This document shows positions 15,711 through 24,976 of a stretch of DNA of 40,967 nt, piece by piece. The DNA is taken from NCBI GenBank assembly GCA_913057825.1, contig CAJXOW010000030.1, forward strand, positions 1 to 40,967, read 5' to 3'. The number at the start of each line of letters is the position of its first letter. Position 1 is the first letter of the stretch. Position numbers and translations under genes: made by a program. The notes below the pieces were generated by a model. The model worked only from the letters and a program-made list of their open reading frames with translations, ran no database searches and was not told the DNA's origin. Source of the stretch: an uncultured Balneolaceae bacterium (GTDB taxonomy: Bacteria; Bacteroidota; Rhodothermia; Balneolales; Balneolaceae).

Positions 15711-16892
15711 TTATGATTTACGTTTTGAATTGGCACTGCTGTACTTCGAAACATTCAGCAGAACGCCTACCATCAGGCCGGCGAATACCAAACTGCTTCC
15801 GCCGTAGCTGACAAAGGGCATGGGCAGGCCGGTTACGGGCAATAAGCCGCTTGCCACGCCTGCATTTACAAATCCGTAAAGAACGATAAATGAAGTTGAC
15901 GCCACGGCCAGCAGCGTACCCAGGGAGTCCGGGGCACGTCGCGCGATGTAAGCCAGTCCGCGAATCAAAATAATGGCGAAGATCAGAATAAGTCCGATCG
16001 CCCCGATCAAGCCGTATTCCTCGGCGATGATCGCAAAGATGAAATCATTATAGGGAGCCGGCAAGAACGCCCGCTGGGTGCTTTGTCCGATTCCCACCCC
16101 GGTCACGTTTCCCCGGGCGATGGCGATCTGGGCCTGCTGGGTCTGGTATCCCTCGTAGAGGGAGAAGTTTTCGGCTTCAATATTTTTAATTTGTTTCAAG
16201 TGCTGCGTGATGCGGGTTTGCCGCTCGGGTGACTGCATCACCAGCAGGGCGCCTCCAAGCAGGCCGATCAGGCAAAGTCCGCCGAGATGCAGCAGGTTAA
16301 CACGTCCCACGAACATCAGGAGCATGGAGAGTACCAGCAGCAAGGCCGCGCTGGAGAAGTCCTCGATGCCGATCAGCGTACAGGTGATGAGTATATAGAT
16401 CATGATGGGTAAAAAGGCGCGCTGAAAGTCTTTGATATACTCCTGTTTGTTGCTGATCAGTACCGACAGATGGACCAGCAGTGCTATGGAGGCCAGTGAG
16501 GCCGGTTGAAACGAGAAGAATCCGAGCGACAGGGACCGCTGGGCGCCAAACACCTCTTCTCCAAAGGTCATCATCGCAATAAGCGCAAGCCAGCTGATGA
16601 TCAGGGCCAGTCGGCTGAAACGGGTCACCTGGTGATAATCGAACTTGGAGGCAATGAGCATCACCACAAACGCAACCAACAGCTTGACCACATGTTCCAC
16701 AATCATACTGCTGGCCGAGGCCTGGTTTGATTCGGCGAAATAGTAGATGGACGAATATACTGCCAGTACACCGAAGATCATCAGCATGATAATCGACACC
16801 AATATCACCCGATCACTGCCGTTTTCCTGGTCCTGCACGGCAGATCGACCGCTGCTTAATTTGCTATTTGCTGATGTGAATAAAAATTCCAT
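15711..16892 (-). CDS. ftsW: septal peptidoglycan polymerase FtsW (SEDS family)
   Basis: This 393-residue polytopic membrane protein of the RodA/FtsW/SpoVE family polymerises lipid II at the septum with FtsI. It has about ten hydrophobic segments, the central GYQTQQAQIAIARGNVTGVG loop, and the conserved C-terminal LPVTGLPMPFVSYGGSSL signature. It is assigned FtsW rather than RodA because of its position between murD and murG. The last codons and stop overlap a short AAATCATAAATCA motif resembling the arms of the AT-rich repeats near other gene ends in this window. A 94-bp gap separates it from murD. Confidence 0.96.
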   Translation of the reverse strand: MEFLFTSANSKLSSGRSAVQDQENGSDRVILVSIIMLMIFGVLAVYSSIYYFAESNQASASSMIVEHVVKLLVAFVVMLIASKFDYHQVTRFSRLALIISWLALIAMMTFGEEVFGAQRSLSLGFFSFQPASLASIALLVHLSVLISNKQEYIKDFQRAFLPIMIYILITCTLIGIEDFSSAALLLVLSMLLMFVGRVNLLHLGGLCLIGLLGGALLVMQSPERQTRITQHLKQIKNIEAENFSLYEGYQTQQAQIAIARGNVTGVGIGQSTQRAFLPAPYNDFIFAIIAEEYGLIGAIGLILIFAIILIRGLAYIARRAPDSLGTLLAVASTSFIVLYGFVNAGVASGLLPVTGLPMPFVSYGGSSLVFAGLMVGVLLNVSKYSSANSKRKS

Positions 16893-16986
16893 GCGTTTAG
16901 TTAATGACTTTGTTTTATTTCATATCCGGTTGCATTGACCGTCCAATTATCAATTCAATCGATTTACAGGCGGTGATTTATGATAG

Positions 16987-18351
16987 TTACAGCTTGTTGA
17001 CTGATTCCTTGAAAACACGTCCACGGTGTTCATAATCCTCGAACATGTCGAATGAAGCACAAGCGGGACTTAGCAGCACGATTTCGTTCTCACGGGCCCA
17101 TTTGGAAGCCTGTCGAACGGCGCCGTCCATGGTTGTTGACTTGGTAAACTGTTCAACTTTGTCTGACAACTCTCGTTCCACTTTATCAGCGGATTCCCCA
17201 ATAGCGATGATCGCCCGGACATTCTGGCGGACCAGCTCGAACACCTCACTGTAATCGTTGCCCTTGTCACGTCCGCCCATAATCAGAATAATCGGCTGAC
17301 TAAAACTGTCCAATGCGTACCACAACGCATTCACGTTGGTAGCTTTGCTGTCGTTGATATATTGGACGCCTTTGTGAGTTCGGACCGTCTCCAGCCGGTG
17401 CTCTACGCCCTCAAACTGCTTAAGGCTTTCTCGAATTGCTTCGTTATGAATTTCGGCAGCGCGGGCCGCCAGGGCGGATGCGAGTCCGTTTTTTAAATTG
17501 TGATTTCCCTGCAGTCCAATGTCGTCTTTGCTCATCAATGGTTCCTCCTTCCCGTGGATGTTGAAAATAATTTGTTGATCGCGAATAAAGATGCCCCGGT
17601 CGAGTTCCCGGGTACTTGAAAAGGGCAACGCACCGGGGGCTCCTTTTTGGTTAGTGAGCGTGTGGACATATTCCCGGATCGTCGAGTCGTCGTAATTGTA
17701 AATGATCCAGTCGTTTTCCGTCTGATTTTCCAGCAGGCGAAATTTTGCCTGGCAATACTTTTCAAAACTATTGTCGTACCGGTCGAGATGATCGGGCGTC
17801 AGATTCAGCAGCACCCCGATGTTCGGTCGAAACGAGTGAATATGGTCGAGCTGGAAACTGCTGACTTCCAGGATCGCGTATTTGTCGGGCTGCGTCTGCT
17901 CCACATAATCGGAAAATGCATACCCGACGTTGCCCGCCATGATAGAAGACTGATCGGAGCGGGACCAGATATCCTGCAGCCAGTAGGTGACGGTGGTCTT
18001 TCCATTACTTCCGGTCACGCCAACAATCGGACTTTGGTTGAACCAGCTGGCCATCTCCAGTTCGGAATAGACCGCCCGACCATTGTCCAGGTAATGCCGG
18101 ACAATGGGAGCCGAAGTGGGGACGCCGGGGCTCACTACGGCATATTCACCGCCCCGGGCCTGGTCGGTGTGACCGCCTTCCTCGAAGTCGATCTGTGCTT
18201 CCGTCAGGCGTCGCTTCATATCGGGTGCGATGGATCCATGATCCGAGACAAAAACCGACGCGCCCTTGCGTTTTAACAGACACGCCCCGGCCACGCCGCT
18301 TCGAGCGGCTCCGAGTACGACTACATGTTGATTGTTAACCGGTTCGATCAT
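16987..18351 (-). CDS. murD: UDP-N-acetylmuramoylalanine--D-glutamate ligase MurD
   Basis: MurD adds D-Glu to UDP-MurNAc-L-Ala. The 454-residue protein has the N-terminal LGAARSGVAGA loop (residues 13-23), the ATP-binding GVTGSNGKTTVTYW (111-124), LNLTPDHLDRY in the middle domain, and the C-terminal NDSKATN and IMGGRDKGNDY motifs that are diagnostic for MurD. Its ATG overlaps the mraY stop by four bases (ATGA), indicating translational coupling. Downstream of the stop lies an ATCATAAATCA motif like those in the AT-rich elements. Confidence 0.98.
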   Translation of the reverse strand: MIEPVNNQHVVVLGAARSGVAGACLLKRKGASVFVSDHGSIAPDMKRRLTEAQIDFEEGGHTDQARGGEYAVVSPGVPTSAPIVRHYLDNGRAVYSELEMASWFNQSPIVGVTGSNGKTTVTYWLQDIWSRSDQSSIMAGNVGYAFSDYVEQTQPDKYAILEVSSFQLDHIHSFRPNIGVLLNLTPDHLDRYDNSFEKYCQAKFRLLENQTENDWIIYNYDDSTIREYVHTLTNQKGAPGALPFSSTRELDRGIFIRDQQIIFNIHGKEEPLMSKDDIGLQGNHNLKNGLASALAARAAEIHNEAIRESLKQFEGVEHRLETVRTHKGVQYINDSKATNVNALWYALDSFSQPIILIMGGRDKGNDYSEVFELVRQNVRAIIAIGESADKVERELSDKVEQFTKSTTMDGAVRQASKWARENEIVLLSPACASFDMFEDYEHRGRVFKESVNKL

Positions 18352-19484
18352 CGCAGTTTAAGGGTTAAAAGACTGAGGATGGCCAGCATGACCGAGATGA
18401 TCCAGAAACGGACCACGATCTTCGATTCGGGCCATCCTTTCTTTTCAAAATGGTGATGCAAGGGAGTCATCAGGAATACCCGGCGCCCTTCACCGTATTT
18501 GCGTCGGGAGTATTTGAAATAGGTAGTTTGAATAATGACAGAGATTGTCTCTACAAAGAAGATTCCGCATACAATAGGTAATAACAGTTCTTTGTGCAGC
18601 ATAAGGGCCATGGCCCCGAGCGCACCGCCAAGCGCAAGCGATCCGGTATCCCCCATAAAAACCTGGGCCGGATGCGCATTGTACCAGAGAAAACCCATAC
18701 AGGCTCCGACCAATGAGGCGGCAAAAATCGTCAGTTCGCCGGCCCCGGGCAGATAGAGAATACTGAGGAATTCGGAAAAGTCGGTTCGTCCCGAAACGTA
18801 CGCGAACAGTCCCAATGTAAAACCGGCAATGGCCGAGATGCCGGAGGCAAGACCGTCGAGTCCGTCGGTCAGATTCACGGCGTTGCTCACCGCGGTAATC
18901 ACGAAAATGACGACGGGGATATAGATGATCCATCCGATCGCTTCCCCGAGAAACGCGTAATCCATATTGACGTTTTTCAGGAAGGGGATCGTCGTTAAAG
19001 TATTGTACTGCTCAAATGCAGGGTAAAAGTAGAGTACGGCACCCAGCACCAGCCCGGTAATGATTTGACCGGTGAGCTTGAACCGGCCGAGCAGTCCTTT
19101 TTTGTCTTTCATAATGACCTTGATGTAATCGTCCATAAAACCAACCAGTCCGAGGGCTATCGTCACAAAAATGATCATCCAGCTGTACACATTGTCGGGT
19201 TTCATCCAAAGCGCGGCGGGAATGACCATGGCCAGAATGATGATAATACCGCCCATCGTCGGGGTGTGGGCTTTGTCCAGATGCGTGTCGAGTCCGATAT
19301 CATCACGGATGACCTCTTTCAACTGCATTTTCTCGAGTAGATGAATGATCCGACGGCCGATCAGCAGGCTGATTACCAGGGCGGTTGTTGCCGCCAGTGC
19401 GGTGCGGGTGGTGATATATTCAAAAGCACCAAATCCCGGTGGGGCATATTGTTGTTCGAGCCAATGGAAGAGCCAGTATAGCAT
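18348..19484 (-). CDS. mraY: phospho-N-acetylmuramoyl-pentapeptide transferase MraY
   Basis: MraY is the integral membrane enzyme that makes lipid I from UDP-MurNAc-pentapeptide and undecaprenyl phosphate. The 378-residue protein has about ten transmembrane helices. Active-site motifs are VGFMDDYIKV, NAVNLTDGLDGLASG, FMGDTGSLALGGALG and the C-terminal MTPLHHHFEKKGWPE histidine loop. Its start overlaps the murE stop by one base (TGATG) and its stop overlaps murD by four. In many proteobacteria murF lies between murE and mraY; here nothing does. Confidence 0.98.
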   Translation of the reverse strand: MLYWLFHWLEQQYAPPGFGAFEYITTRTALAATTALVISLLIGRRIIHLLEKMQLKEVIRDDIGLDTHLDKAHTPTMGGIIIILAMVIPAALWMKPDNVYSWMIIFVTIALGLVGFMDDYIKVIMKDKKGLLGRFKLTGQIITGLVLGAVLYFYPAFEQYNTLTTIPFLKNVNMDYAFLGEAIGWIIYIPVVIFVITAVSNAVNLTDGLDGLASGISAIAGFTLGLFAYVSGRTDFSEFLSILYLPGAGELTIFAASLVGACMGFLWYNAHPAQVFMGDTGSLALGGALGAMALMLHKELLLPIVCGIFFVETISVIIQTTYFKYSRRKYGEGRRVFLMTPLHHHFEKKGWPESKIVVRFWIISVMLAILSLLTLKLR

Positions 19485-20965
19485 CAGGCCACCTCCCCGT
19501 TGGGGGTTTTGGTTCTGGACTCCAGTGCTTCTCGAGCGATTTTTCGATCGTCAAACTCAATTTGTCGATCACCGATCTCCTGGTACGTTTCGTGCCCCTT
19601 GCCGGCTATCAAAACGACATCCCTTTCATCTGCCCGGCGAATAACACTGTGGATCGCCTCTTCCCGGTCGCTGTTCCGCTGCACGGGATCGGTCGAGTTA
19701 AATCCATCAAAGACTTCGTCGATAATATCATCAGGATCCTCCCCGCGGGGATTGTCGGAGGTCACCATGATTACATCAGCAAATTGTTCCGCTATTTCTG
19801 CCATCCGGGGTCGTTTTTCCCGATCCCGTTCACCGCCGCATCCGAACACCAGGTGTAGTTTCTGTTCATCGTCTTTAAGTTCACGTAGCGTCTGCAATGC
19901 GTTTTCCAGGGCATCGGGCGTGTGAGCATAGTCGACGTAAACCGTCGGTTGTGGTTTATCGGGTAGATTAACGCGCTCCAATCGTCCCTCGGCACCTGCG
20001 CATTTTTCCAGTGCCCTGGCCGCAGCGTCAATGTCATATCCCAGTGCTGTACCGATCAACAGGGTTTGAGCCAGGTTGTAGGCGTTGAAACGTCCGCACA
20101 GGGGAGAAGATAAGGTGGCTGCCCCTACCCTCAATTGCAAGCCGGAAAGTTCGTGAGACAGCACTTCGCACTTGAAGTCGGCGTCCGACTCGAACCCGAA
20201 AGTGATTATTTCAGCTTCACAATCCTTTATGATAGTGGTCGCATAGTCGTCGTCTATATTCACAACCGCGGTTTCTTCTTCAGAAAGTTGATCGAATAGT
20301 CGTTTTTTAGCGTTTACGTATTCTTCCATCGACCCGTGATAGTCGAGGTGATCATGACTTATGTTGGTGAATGCGGCCACCGAAAAGGGGATCCCCGCCG
20401 TTCGCTGTTGGTTAAGGGCATGGGAAGATACCTCCATCGCCAGGTGGGTGGATCCGGCTTTGACCATCTCATACATATGCTCTGCCAGTTGAATGGGGTC
20501 GGCGGTGGTGAGCCGGCTGTCCAGCTTTTTCCCGTCGATAATATTCCCGTTGGTTCCCATCAGGGAGGGACGTTCTCCGAGCTTTTTCAATAACTGATAG
20601 GTGAGAGTGGCGACGGTGGTTTTCCCGTTGGTGCCGGTTACTCCGGTTACGTTAAGTCGGTCGGCGGGATAGTCATAATAGGCCTGGGCCAGGTGACCCA
20701 GTACGGACCAGGTGTCCTGAACTTTCAGATAACAAACTTCCGGGTTTCGGTTGGATATTTCCCGATCGTGGATAATCGTTTTTGCCCCGTTATTGATGGC
20801 CTGATCGATAAATTGGTGTCCGTCGGCTTGGTATCCTTGCAGGGCGACAAACACATAATCATGATCTACTTCCCTCGAATCGTGCGCTATACCCCCGATA
20901 CGGTCCGGTGCGGGACCGGCGACGGTCAGCGGATTGGAAATTGATTTTAATACGTTGAATGTCAC
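19484..20965 (-). CDS. murE: UDP-MurNAc-tripeptide synthetase MurE (probably meso-diaminopimelate-adding)
   Basis: MurE adds the third stem-peptide residue. The 493-residue protein has the ATP-binding GVTGTNGKTTVATL (residues 108-121), the MEVSSHAL motif (177-184), FTNISHDHLDYHG (199-211), VDYAHTPDALE (344-354) and DNPRGEDP (404-411). The DNPR signature is associated with enzymes that use meso-diaminopimelate rather than L-lysine, so a Gram-negative A1gamma-type peptidoglycan is predicted. That is inference from the motif. The gene lies 16 bases after ftsI and is coupled to mraY. Confidence 0.97.
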   Translation of the reverse strand: MTFNVLKSISNPLTVAGPAPDRIGGIAHDSREVDHDYVFVALQGYQADGHQFIDQAINNGAKTIIHDREISNRNPEVCYLKVQDTWSVLGHLAQAYYDYPADRLNVTGVTGTNGKTTVATLTYQLLKKLGERPSLMGTNGNIIDGKKLDSRLTTADPIQLAEHMYEMVKAGSTHLAMEVSSHALNQQRTAGIPFSVAAFTNISHDHLDYHGSMEEYVNAKKRLFDQLSEEETAVVNIDDDYATTIIKDCEAEIITFGFESDADFKCEVLSHELSGLQLRVGAATLSSPLCGRFNAYNLAQTLLIGTALGYDIDAAARALEKCAGAEGRLERVNLPDKPQPTVYVDYAHTPDALENALQTLRELKDDEQKLHLVFGCGGERDREKRPRMAEIAEQFADVIMVTSDNPRGEDPDDIIDEVFDGFNSTDPVQRNSDREEAIHSVIRRADERDVVLIAGKGHETYQEIGDRQIEFDDRKIAREALESRTKTPNGEVA

Positions 20966-20981
20966 GATTCGTAGTTGGTTA

Positions 20982-23126
20982 TCAGTTAAGTGCCAATGTT
21001 TGTTTTCCCCGTATCGTTATCGTGCGGCCTTTTTTCATAAAAGCACCCGGTTTTGGATACTGCTTGTGCACCGAACCGGAGCCGATCAGTCGGGTGTTGA
21101 GGCCCTGATGGTGCATTAAACTGGCCGCGTTTCGCATACTCATATTCGACAGATCCGGAATCCGGACGTGTGAACTGTCGGCAGATCCGGTAATCGAATC
21201 TGCGGCAACAGGAAGCGTATTAAGCGTGAGATGAATCATGCGCGGACTTTTGACCCGGCTGCCGGGATCCGGTTTTTGAGCGGTCACCCACTCGCCTTTT
21301 TGCCGGGTGGTATACGTAAATCCCCGGGCTTCCAGCAGATTCTGTGCCTGCTCCAGGGGCAGTCCCCGCAAATTCGGCATATAGGTCCATTGCGTATCAT
21401 CCGATCGATTCTTCAAGTATTGCTGCTGTACTTCGTCGTCCAATCCGGCAATACGCTGGGCAATTTGCTTGAAAATGGGGCCCGCCGTATATCCCCCGTA
21501 AATGCTGGTTTCAGGTTCGTCAAGGAGCACCAGGCAGACATATTCGGGCTGTTCGGCCGGGAAAAACCCTACAAAAGAAGCGCGATAAGCCATGCGATAC
21601 TGTCCGTCAACGTATTTCTGGGCCGTTCCCGTCTTGCCGGCAATCGGGAGTCCCTTGATCCGGGCCCACCCGGCCGTACCTGAGTCGGATACCACCCGTT
21701 TGAATACGGGCAGCAGTTTTTCTACCGTTTGCTTGTCAGCAATGCGGCGTACAGGCAGGGGGTTCTTGCGGCTTATAATCTCTCCGTTTTCGTCCACTAT
21801 TTTATCGATCATATGGGGACGCATCATTTCGCCGTCGTTGGCGAAAGCGGCATAGGCCTGAGTAAGCTGCAGGGGAGTGACCTGTACCTCGTAGCCGATC
21901 GACATCCAGGGAAGGGTGACATCGCTCCACTTGTAGGGTTTGCGCAAGACGCCCGATTTTTCATTGGGAAGGTCGATGTTGCTGGCCGTCCCGAATCCGA
22001 GGTTGCGGGCATATTGATAAAAAGTCTGCGGCTCCAGTCGCATCGCAATCCGGGAGGTGGCAATGTTTGATGACTGTTCAATTACCTCCTGGAAGGTGAG
22101 GGTTCCCAGGGGATCGTGATCCCGCATCCACTGACCGTGAATTTTGACGCGTCCGTCTTCAGGGGTTTCGAAGATTTCATCGAATTCCACCTTGTCTTGC
22201 TCAAGAGCCGCGATGGCCGTGACCAGCTTAAAGGTGGATCCCGGTTCGATCATGTTGGCGATAGCAAAGTTTCGCCGGTTTTCTTTTTTACTGTGCGCCG
22301 GGCGATTCGGGTTGAAGGTGGGGATATTTACCATGGCTTTGATCGCGCCGGTCGAAGGTTTCATGATGATGACTGTGCCGTTCTGCGCGCCGGTTCGCTT
22401 GATGCCATTGCGTAACTCTTCTTCGGCGATGGCCTGGATATTGGCATTGATGGTGGTATAGAGGGAGTGTCCCTGTTGGGGTTGCTTGCTGGGGGCACCG
22501 ACAAACGAGTGCATGTCGCCCTGGCGGTCGCGCTGCACCTGTCGCAGTCCGTCCTTACCCTTAAGCTGCTTGTTGTACTGAGCCTCCAGTCCGGTCATCC
22601 CCTGGAGTTTATGATTGACAAATCCGAGGGCATGGGCGGCGAGCGATCCGAAGTTATACTGCCGCTGATACTGCTCTTCCAGGATGAGCGACTGCATATC
22701 GAGCTCCTGCAGGGCGTCGTGGGCCTGCATATCGGCTTCACGGGCCAGTACCACATAGCGGGATCCGCGCGGGGCGTTATTGATTTTTTGCATGCAACGG
22801 GAGTGGGAGGTGGCCGTGTGACGGTTTAGCTGCTGGCAGATTCGGTCTGCGCGCTCCTTGTACCGCTTCATGACTACCGGATCCACCGCAACTTTGTATG
22901 CCACCGAATTGGTCACCAGGGTACGTCCTTCACTGTCATATATATTGCCCCGTCGTGCCGGGATGGTCAGATAATCGATGGTCTGTTCATTCCACAACTT
23001 GCGCAGTTCATCCCCATGAAACAACTGGATCCGCAACAGTTGCAGCACAATGCCCGCCGGAATCAGGAGCAGAAGTCCGACGACCACAAAGAGTCGATTC
23101 ATTATGGCGTTTCGATACGGTCTCAT
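20982..23126 (-). CDS. ftsI: septal transpeptidase FtsI (PBP3-like) with two PASTA domains
   Basis: This class B penicillin-binding protein crosslinks septal peptidoglycan with FtsW. The 714-residue protein has a short cytoplasmic tail, one transmembrane helix (about 10-33), a dimerisation/pedestal region with RRGNIYDSEGRTL (about 58-70), and the transpeptidase domain with catalytic STFK (Ser297-Lys300), SSN (352-354) and KTGT (498-501). Two C-terminal PASTA domains follow (about 580-637 and 653-708), of the kind seen in SpoVD/PBP2x and common in Bacteroidota-type FtsI but absent from E. coli PBP3. Start and stop overlap or abut its neighbours (ATGA with ftsL; 16 bases before murE). Confidence 0.97.
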   Translation of the reverse strand: MRPYRNAIMNRLFVVVGLLLLIPAGIVLQLLRIQLFHGDELRKLWNEQTIDYLTIPARRGNIYDSEGRTLVTNSVAYKVAVDPVVMKRYKERADRICQQLNRHTATSHSRCMQKINNAPRGSRYVVLAREADMQAHDALQELDMQSLILEEQYQRQYNFGSLAAHALGFVNHKLQGMTGLEAQYNKQLKGKDGLRQVQRDRQGDMHSFVGAPSKQPQQGHSLYTTINANIQAIAEEELRNGIKRTGAQNGTVIIMKPSTGAIKAMVNIPTFNPNRPAHSKKENRRNFAIANMIEPGSTFKLVTAIAALEQDKVEFDEIFETPEDGRVKIHGQWMRDHDPLGTLTFQEVIEQSSNIATSRIAMRLEPQTFYQYARNLGFGTASNIDLPNEKSGVLRKPYKWSDVTLPWMSIGYEVQVTPLQLTQAYAAFANDGEMMRPHMIDKIVDENGEIISRKNPLPVRRIADKQTVEKLLPVFKRVVSDSGTAGWARIKGLPIAGKTGTAQKYVDGQYRMAYRASFVGFFPAEQPEYVCLVLLDEPETSIYGGYTAGPIFKQIAQRIAGLDDEVQQQYLKNRSDDTQWTYMPNLRGLPLEQAQNLLEARGFTYTTRQKGEWVTAQKPDPGSRVKSPRMIHLTLNTLPVAADSITGSADSSHVRIPDLSNMSMRNAASLMHHQGLNTRLIGSGSVHKQYPKPGAFMKKGRTITIRGKQTLALN

Positions 23127-23593
23127 TCCTCGATGGTTATAACTTGTTCTACGGGTCCGCCGCTGACAAAGCCGTTTTGCTGGGCTTTTTCGTAAATCTG
23201 CCGCGGTCCGGTCATGCGTTCATACTGCAGCTCGTACTGCTCATGGGTTCGCTTGGTGCGCTGATATTTTTGTTCCAGGTTTTTGACTTCTTTTAAAAGT
23301 TGCTGCGTCCTGAATACGTGTGATATATACAGGACGCCAAAAATGCCGATGACAAAGCTGGCAACTATGATCTTCCAGGGGGCAATCCGTGGTAGTTTAT
23401 AGGATTTTTCTTTTTTCTTCTTGGCGTAGGTAGTGTTGCCGCCCGATCCATTGCCGTTGGGACCAAAGACCGGGGGGATATGTCCGCCGCCCGATCCGCC
23501 GGAACGTTTTTTGGATCGCTTTTTCTTTTTGCTTCTGCTGTTCTTCTTGGCGGTCTTGGTGGACGTCTGGTTTTGGAAGATCTGCATTATCAT
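23123..23593 (-). CDS. ftsL: FtsL-like division protein
   Basis: The 156-residue bitopic protein has a very basic, low-complexity cytoplasmic N-terminus (Lys/Arg/Ser/Gly rich, about 1-70), one transmembrane helix (WKIIVASFVIGIFGVLYISHVF, about 73-94) and a short periplasmic coiled coil (LLKEVKNLEQKYQRTKRTHEQYELQYERM). The end resembles the FtsL family (PRQIYEKAQQNGFV). Sequence conservation of FtsL is low; the assignment rests on topology and position between rsmH and ftsI. Four-base ATGA overlaps at both ends fix the start. FtsL would bridge FtsQ and FtsW/FtsI. The long basic tail is larger than in E. coli FtsL (121 aa). Confidence 0.85.
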   Translation of the reverse strand: MIMQIFQNQTSTKTAKKNSRSKKKKRSKKRSGGSGGGHIPPVFGPNGNGSGGNTTYAKKKKEKSYKLPRIAPWKIIVASFVIGIFGVLYISHVFRTQQLLKEVKNLEQKYQRTKRTHEQYELQYERMTGPRQIYEKAQQNGFVSGGPVEQVITIEE

Positions 23594-24534
23594 GGTTGTC
23601 CACCCCCTTCCGGTTCGATTTTTTCGGCGGCCCGGAGCTTGGCACTGCGAGCGGCCGGATTGGATTCAATCTCTTCCTCCGATGGACGTACTACATTTTT
23701 AGTGAGCATCCGAATGGTTTTCAGCTCGTACCCGTAGAAATCTTTTTCCACGGTACCTTCGTGATTGCCCGACTTGAAATAGCGCTTGACGATGCGGTCC
23801 TCCAGTGAGTGGTAGGAGATCGCCACTATTCGCCCTTCGACTTTCAGCCACTCGTGGGCCTGCTCGAGCCCTTTGCGCAGCATTTCGAGCTCGCGATTCA
23901 CCTCGATGCGAATCCCCTGGAAAACGCGGGCAATCGATTTTTTCTTATAAGGTTCCGGGACCAGCGAGGCGACCAGGTCGGCCAGTTCGCCGGTGGTTTC
24001 CAGCGGGCGGTGGTCGATGATGGCCCGGGCAATTTCGCGGCTTTTACGTTCCTCCCCGTAGTGGTAGATAACGTCTCTCAATTTTTCATAGCTGTATTGG
24101 TTGACCACGTGTTTGGCGTCGATACCGAGCAGGTTGCTCATCCGCATATCGAGCGGACCGTCGTGATCAAAGCTGAAACCTCGTTCCGCTTCGGTGATTT
24201 GGTGGCGTGAAACGCCCAGGTCAAAAAGGAATCCGGAAATTTGTCCGTGGAGTTCGGGCGGGAGGAGGGTGGACAGGTATCCGAAATTTCCCTTGACCAG
24301 ATGCAGGCGATCGTCGTCCAGGTTTTTTCGCACCGATTCGAGGGCGTCGTCGTCCTGGTCAAGACCGTAAAGTTGCCCGTCTTCATTGAGATGCTCGAGG
24401 ATGCGGCGAGCATGTCCGCCGCCGCCGAGGGTACAGTCGACGTACGTACCCGATTCGTCGGTAACGAGGTAGTCGACCGACGGGTCAAGCAAAACGGGGG
24501 TATGGTGGTAGTATGTGGTATTAGTCTTGCCCAT
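23590..24534 (-). CDS. rsmH: 16S rRNA (cytosine-1402-N4)-methyltransferase RsmH
   Basis: RsmH (MraW) methylates N4 of C1402 in 16S rRNA. The 314-residue protein has YHHTPVLLDPSVDYL near the N-terminus, the SAM-binding motif YVDCTLGGGGHARRIL (residues 31-46), LYGLDQDDDAL, LFDLGVSRHQI, GFSFDHDGPLDMRM, and the C-terminal ISYHSLEDRIVKRYF. All are hallmarks of the family. It overlaps mraZ by 14 bases and ftsL by four, as part of the dcw operon. Confidence 0.98.
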   Translation of the reverse strand: MGKTNTTYYHHTPVLLDPSVDYLVTDESGTYVDCTLGGGGHARRILEHLNEDGQLYGLDQDDDALESVRKNLDDDRLHLVKGNFGYLSTLLPPELHGQISGFLFDLGVSRHQITEAERGFSFDHDGPLDMRMSNLLGIDAKHVVNQYSYEKLRDVIYHYGEERKSREIARAIIDHRPLETTGELADLVASLVPEPYKKKSIARVFQGIRIEVNRELEMLRKGLEQAHEWLKVEGRIVAISYHSLEDRIVKRYFKSGNHEGTVEKDFYGYELKTIRMLTKNVVRPSEEEIESNPAARSAKLRAAEKIEPEGGGQP

Positions 24535-24976
24535 TGCTCATGACCTCCTCGAAAAATTCTTCGTACTGTTCCATGGTAAGCTTGGCGTCTTCCTCGGCCA
24601 GGTATTCGGGCGACCATATCTCGATGCGGTCGCCGGCCCCGATAAAGATCGCTTTTCCGTCGATTCCGGCGTACTCGCGCAAAGAACTGGAGAGACCTAT
24701 ACGATTTTGATTATCCAGGGATATATCTTCGGCGCTGCGCAGGAAATTGCGTTTGACGGTACGTCCCTTTTTCTTGAAGCTGCTAATCTTGGAAAGTTGT
24801 TCTTCCACTTCCTGCCACCGGTCGTCGGGATATAAATAGAGACAGGGTTCAAGTCCCTTCAAAACGATAAAGTGATCCTTGGCCCCGGGATTCAGGGATT
24901 TGCGCATCTTTGCTGGAAAACTGACGCGCCCTTTGTTGTCAACACTATGTTCGTATTCACCTTTGAAACTGGCCAC
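24521..24976 (-). CDS. mraZ: transcriptional regulator MraZ
   Basis: MraZ is the DNA-binding regulator encoded first in dcw operons; in E. coli it represses its own operon. The 151-residue protein has two tandem AbrB-like (MraZ) domains, each with the D-x-x-x-R core: DNKGRVSFPAKMR (about 12-24) and DNQNRIGLSSSLREYAG (about 85-101). The start is a GTG at 24976-24974 reading MASFKGEYEH, the usual family N-terminus. About 277 bases upstream lies a promoter overlaid by four matching operator repeats (25235-25269), so autoregulation is strongly suggested. Confidence 0.97.
   Translation of the reverse strand: MASFKGEYEHSVDNKGRVSFPAKMRKSLNPGAKDHFIVLKGLEPCLYLYPDDRWQEVEEQLSKISSFKKKGRTVKRNFLRSAEDISLDNQNRIGLSSSLREYAGIDGKAIFIGAGDRIEIWSPEYLAEEDAKLTMEQYEEFFEEVMSNGQD

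Noticed and set aside
18348..20965. Absence of murF (and ddl, murB) from the dcw cluster as a deletion
   Set aside because: murE and mraY overlap by one base with no scar, and Bacteroidota-type dcw clusters commonly lack these genes, which lie elsewhere.
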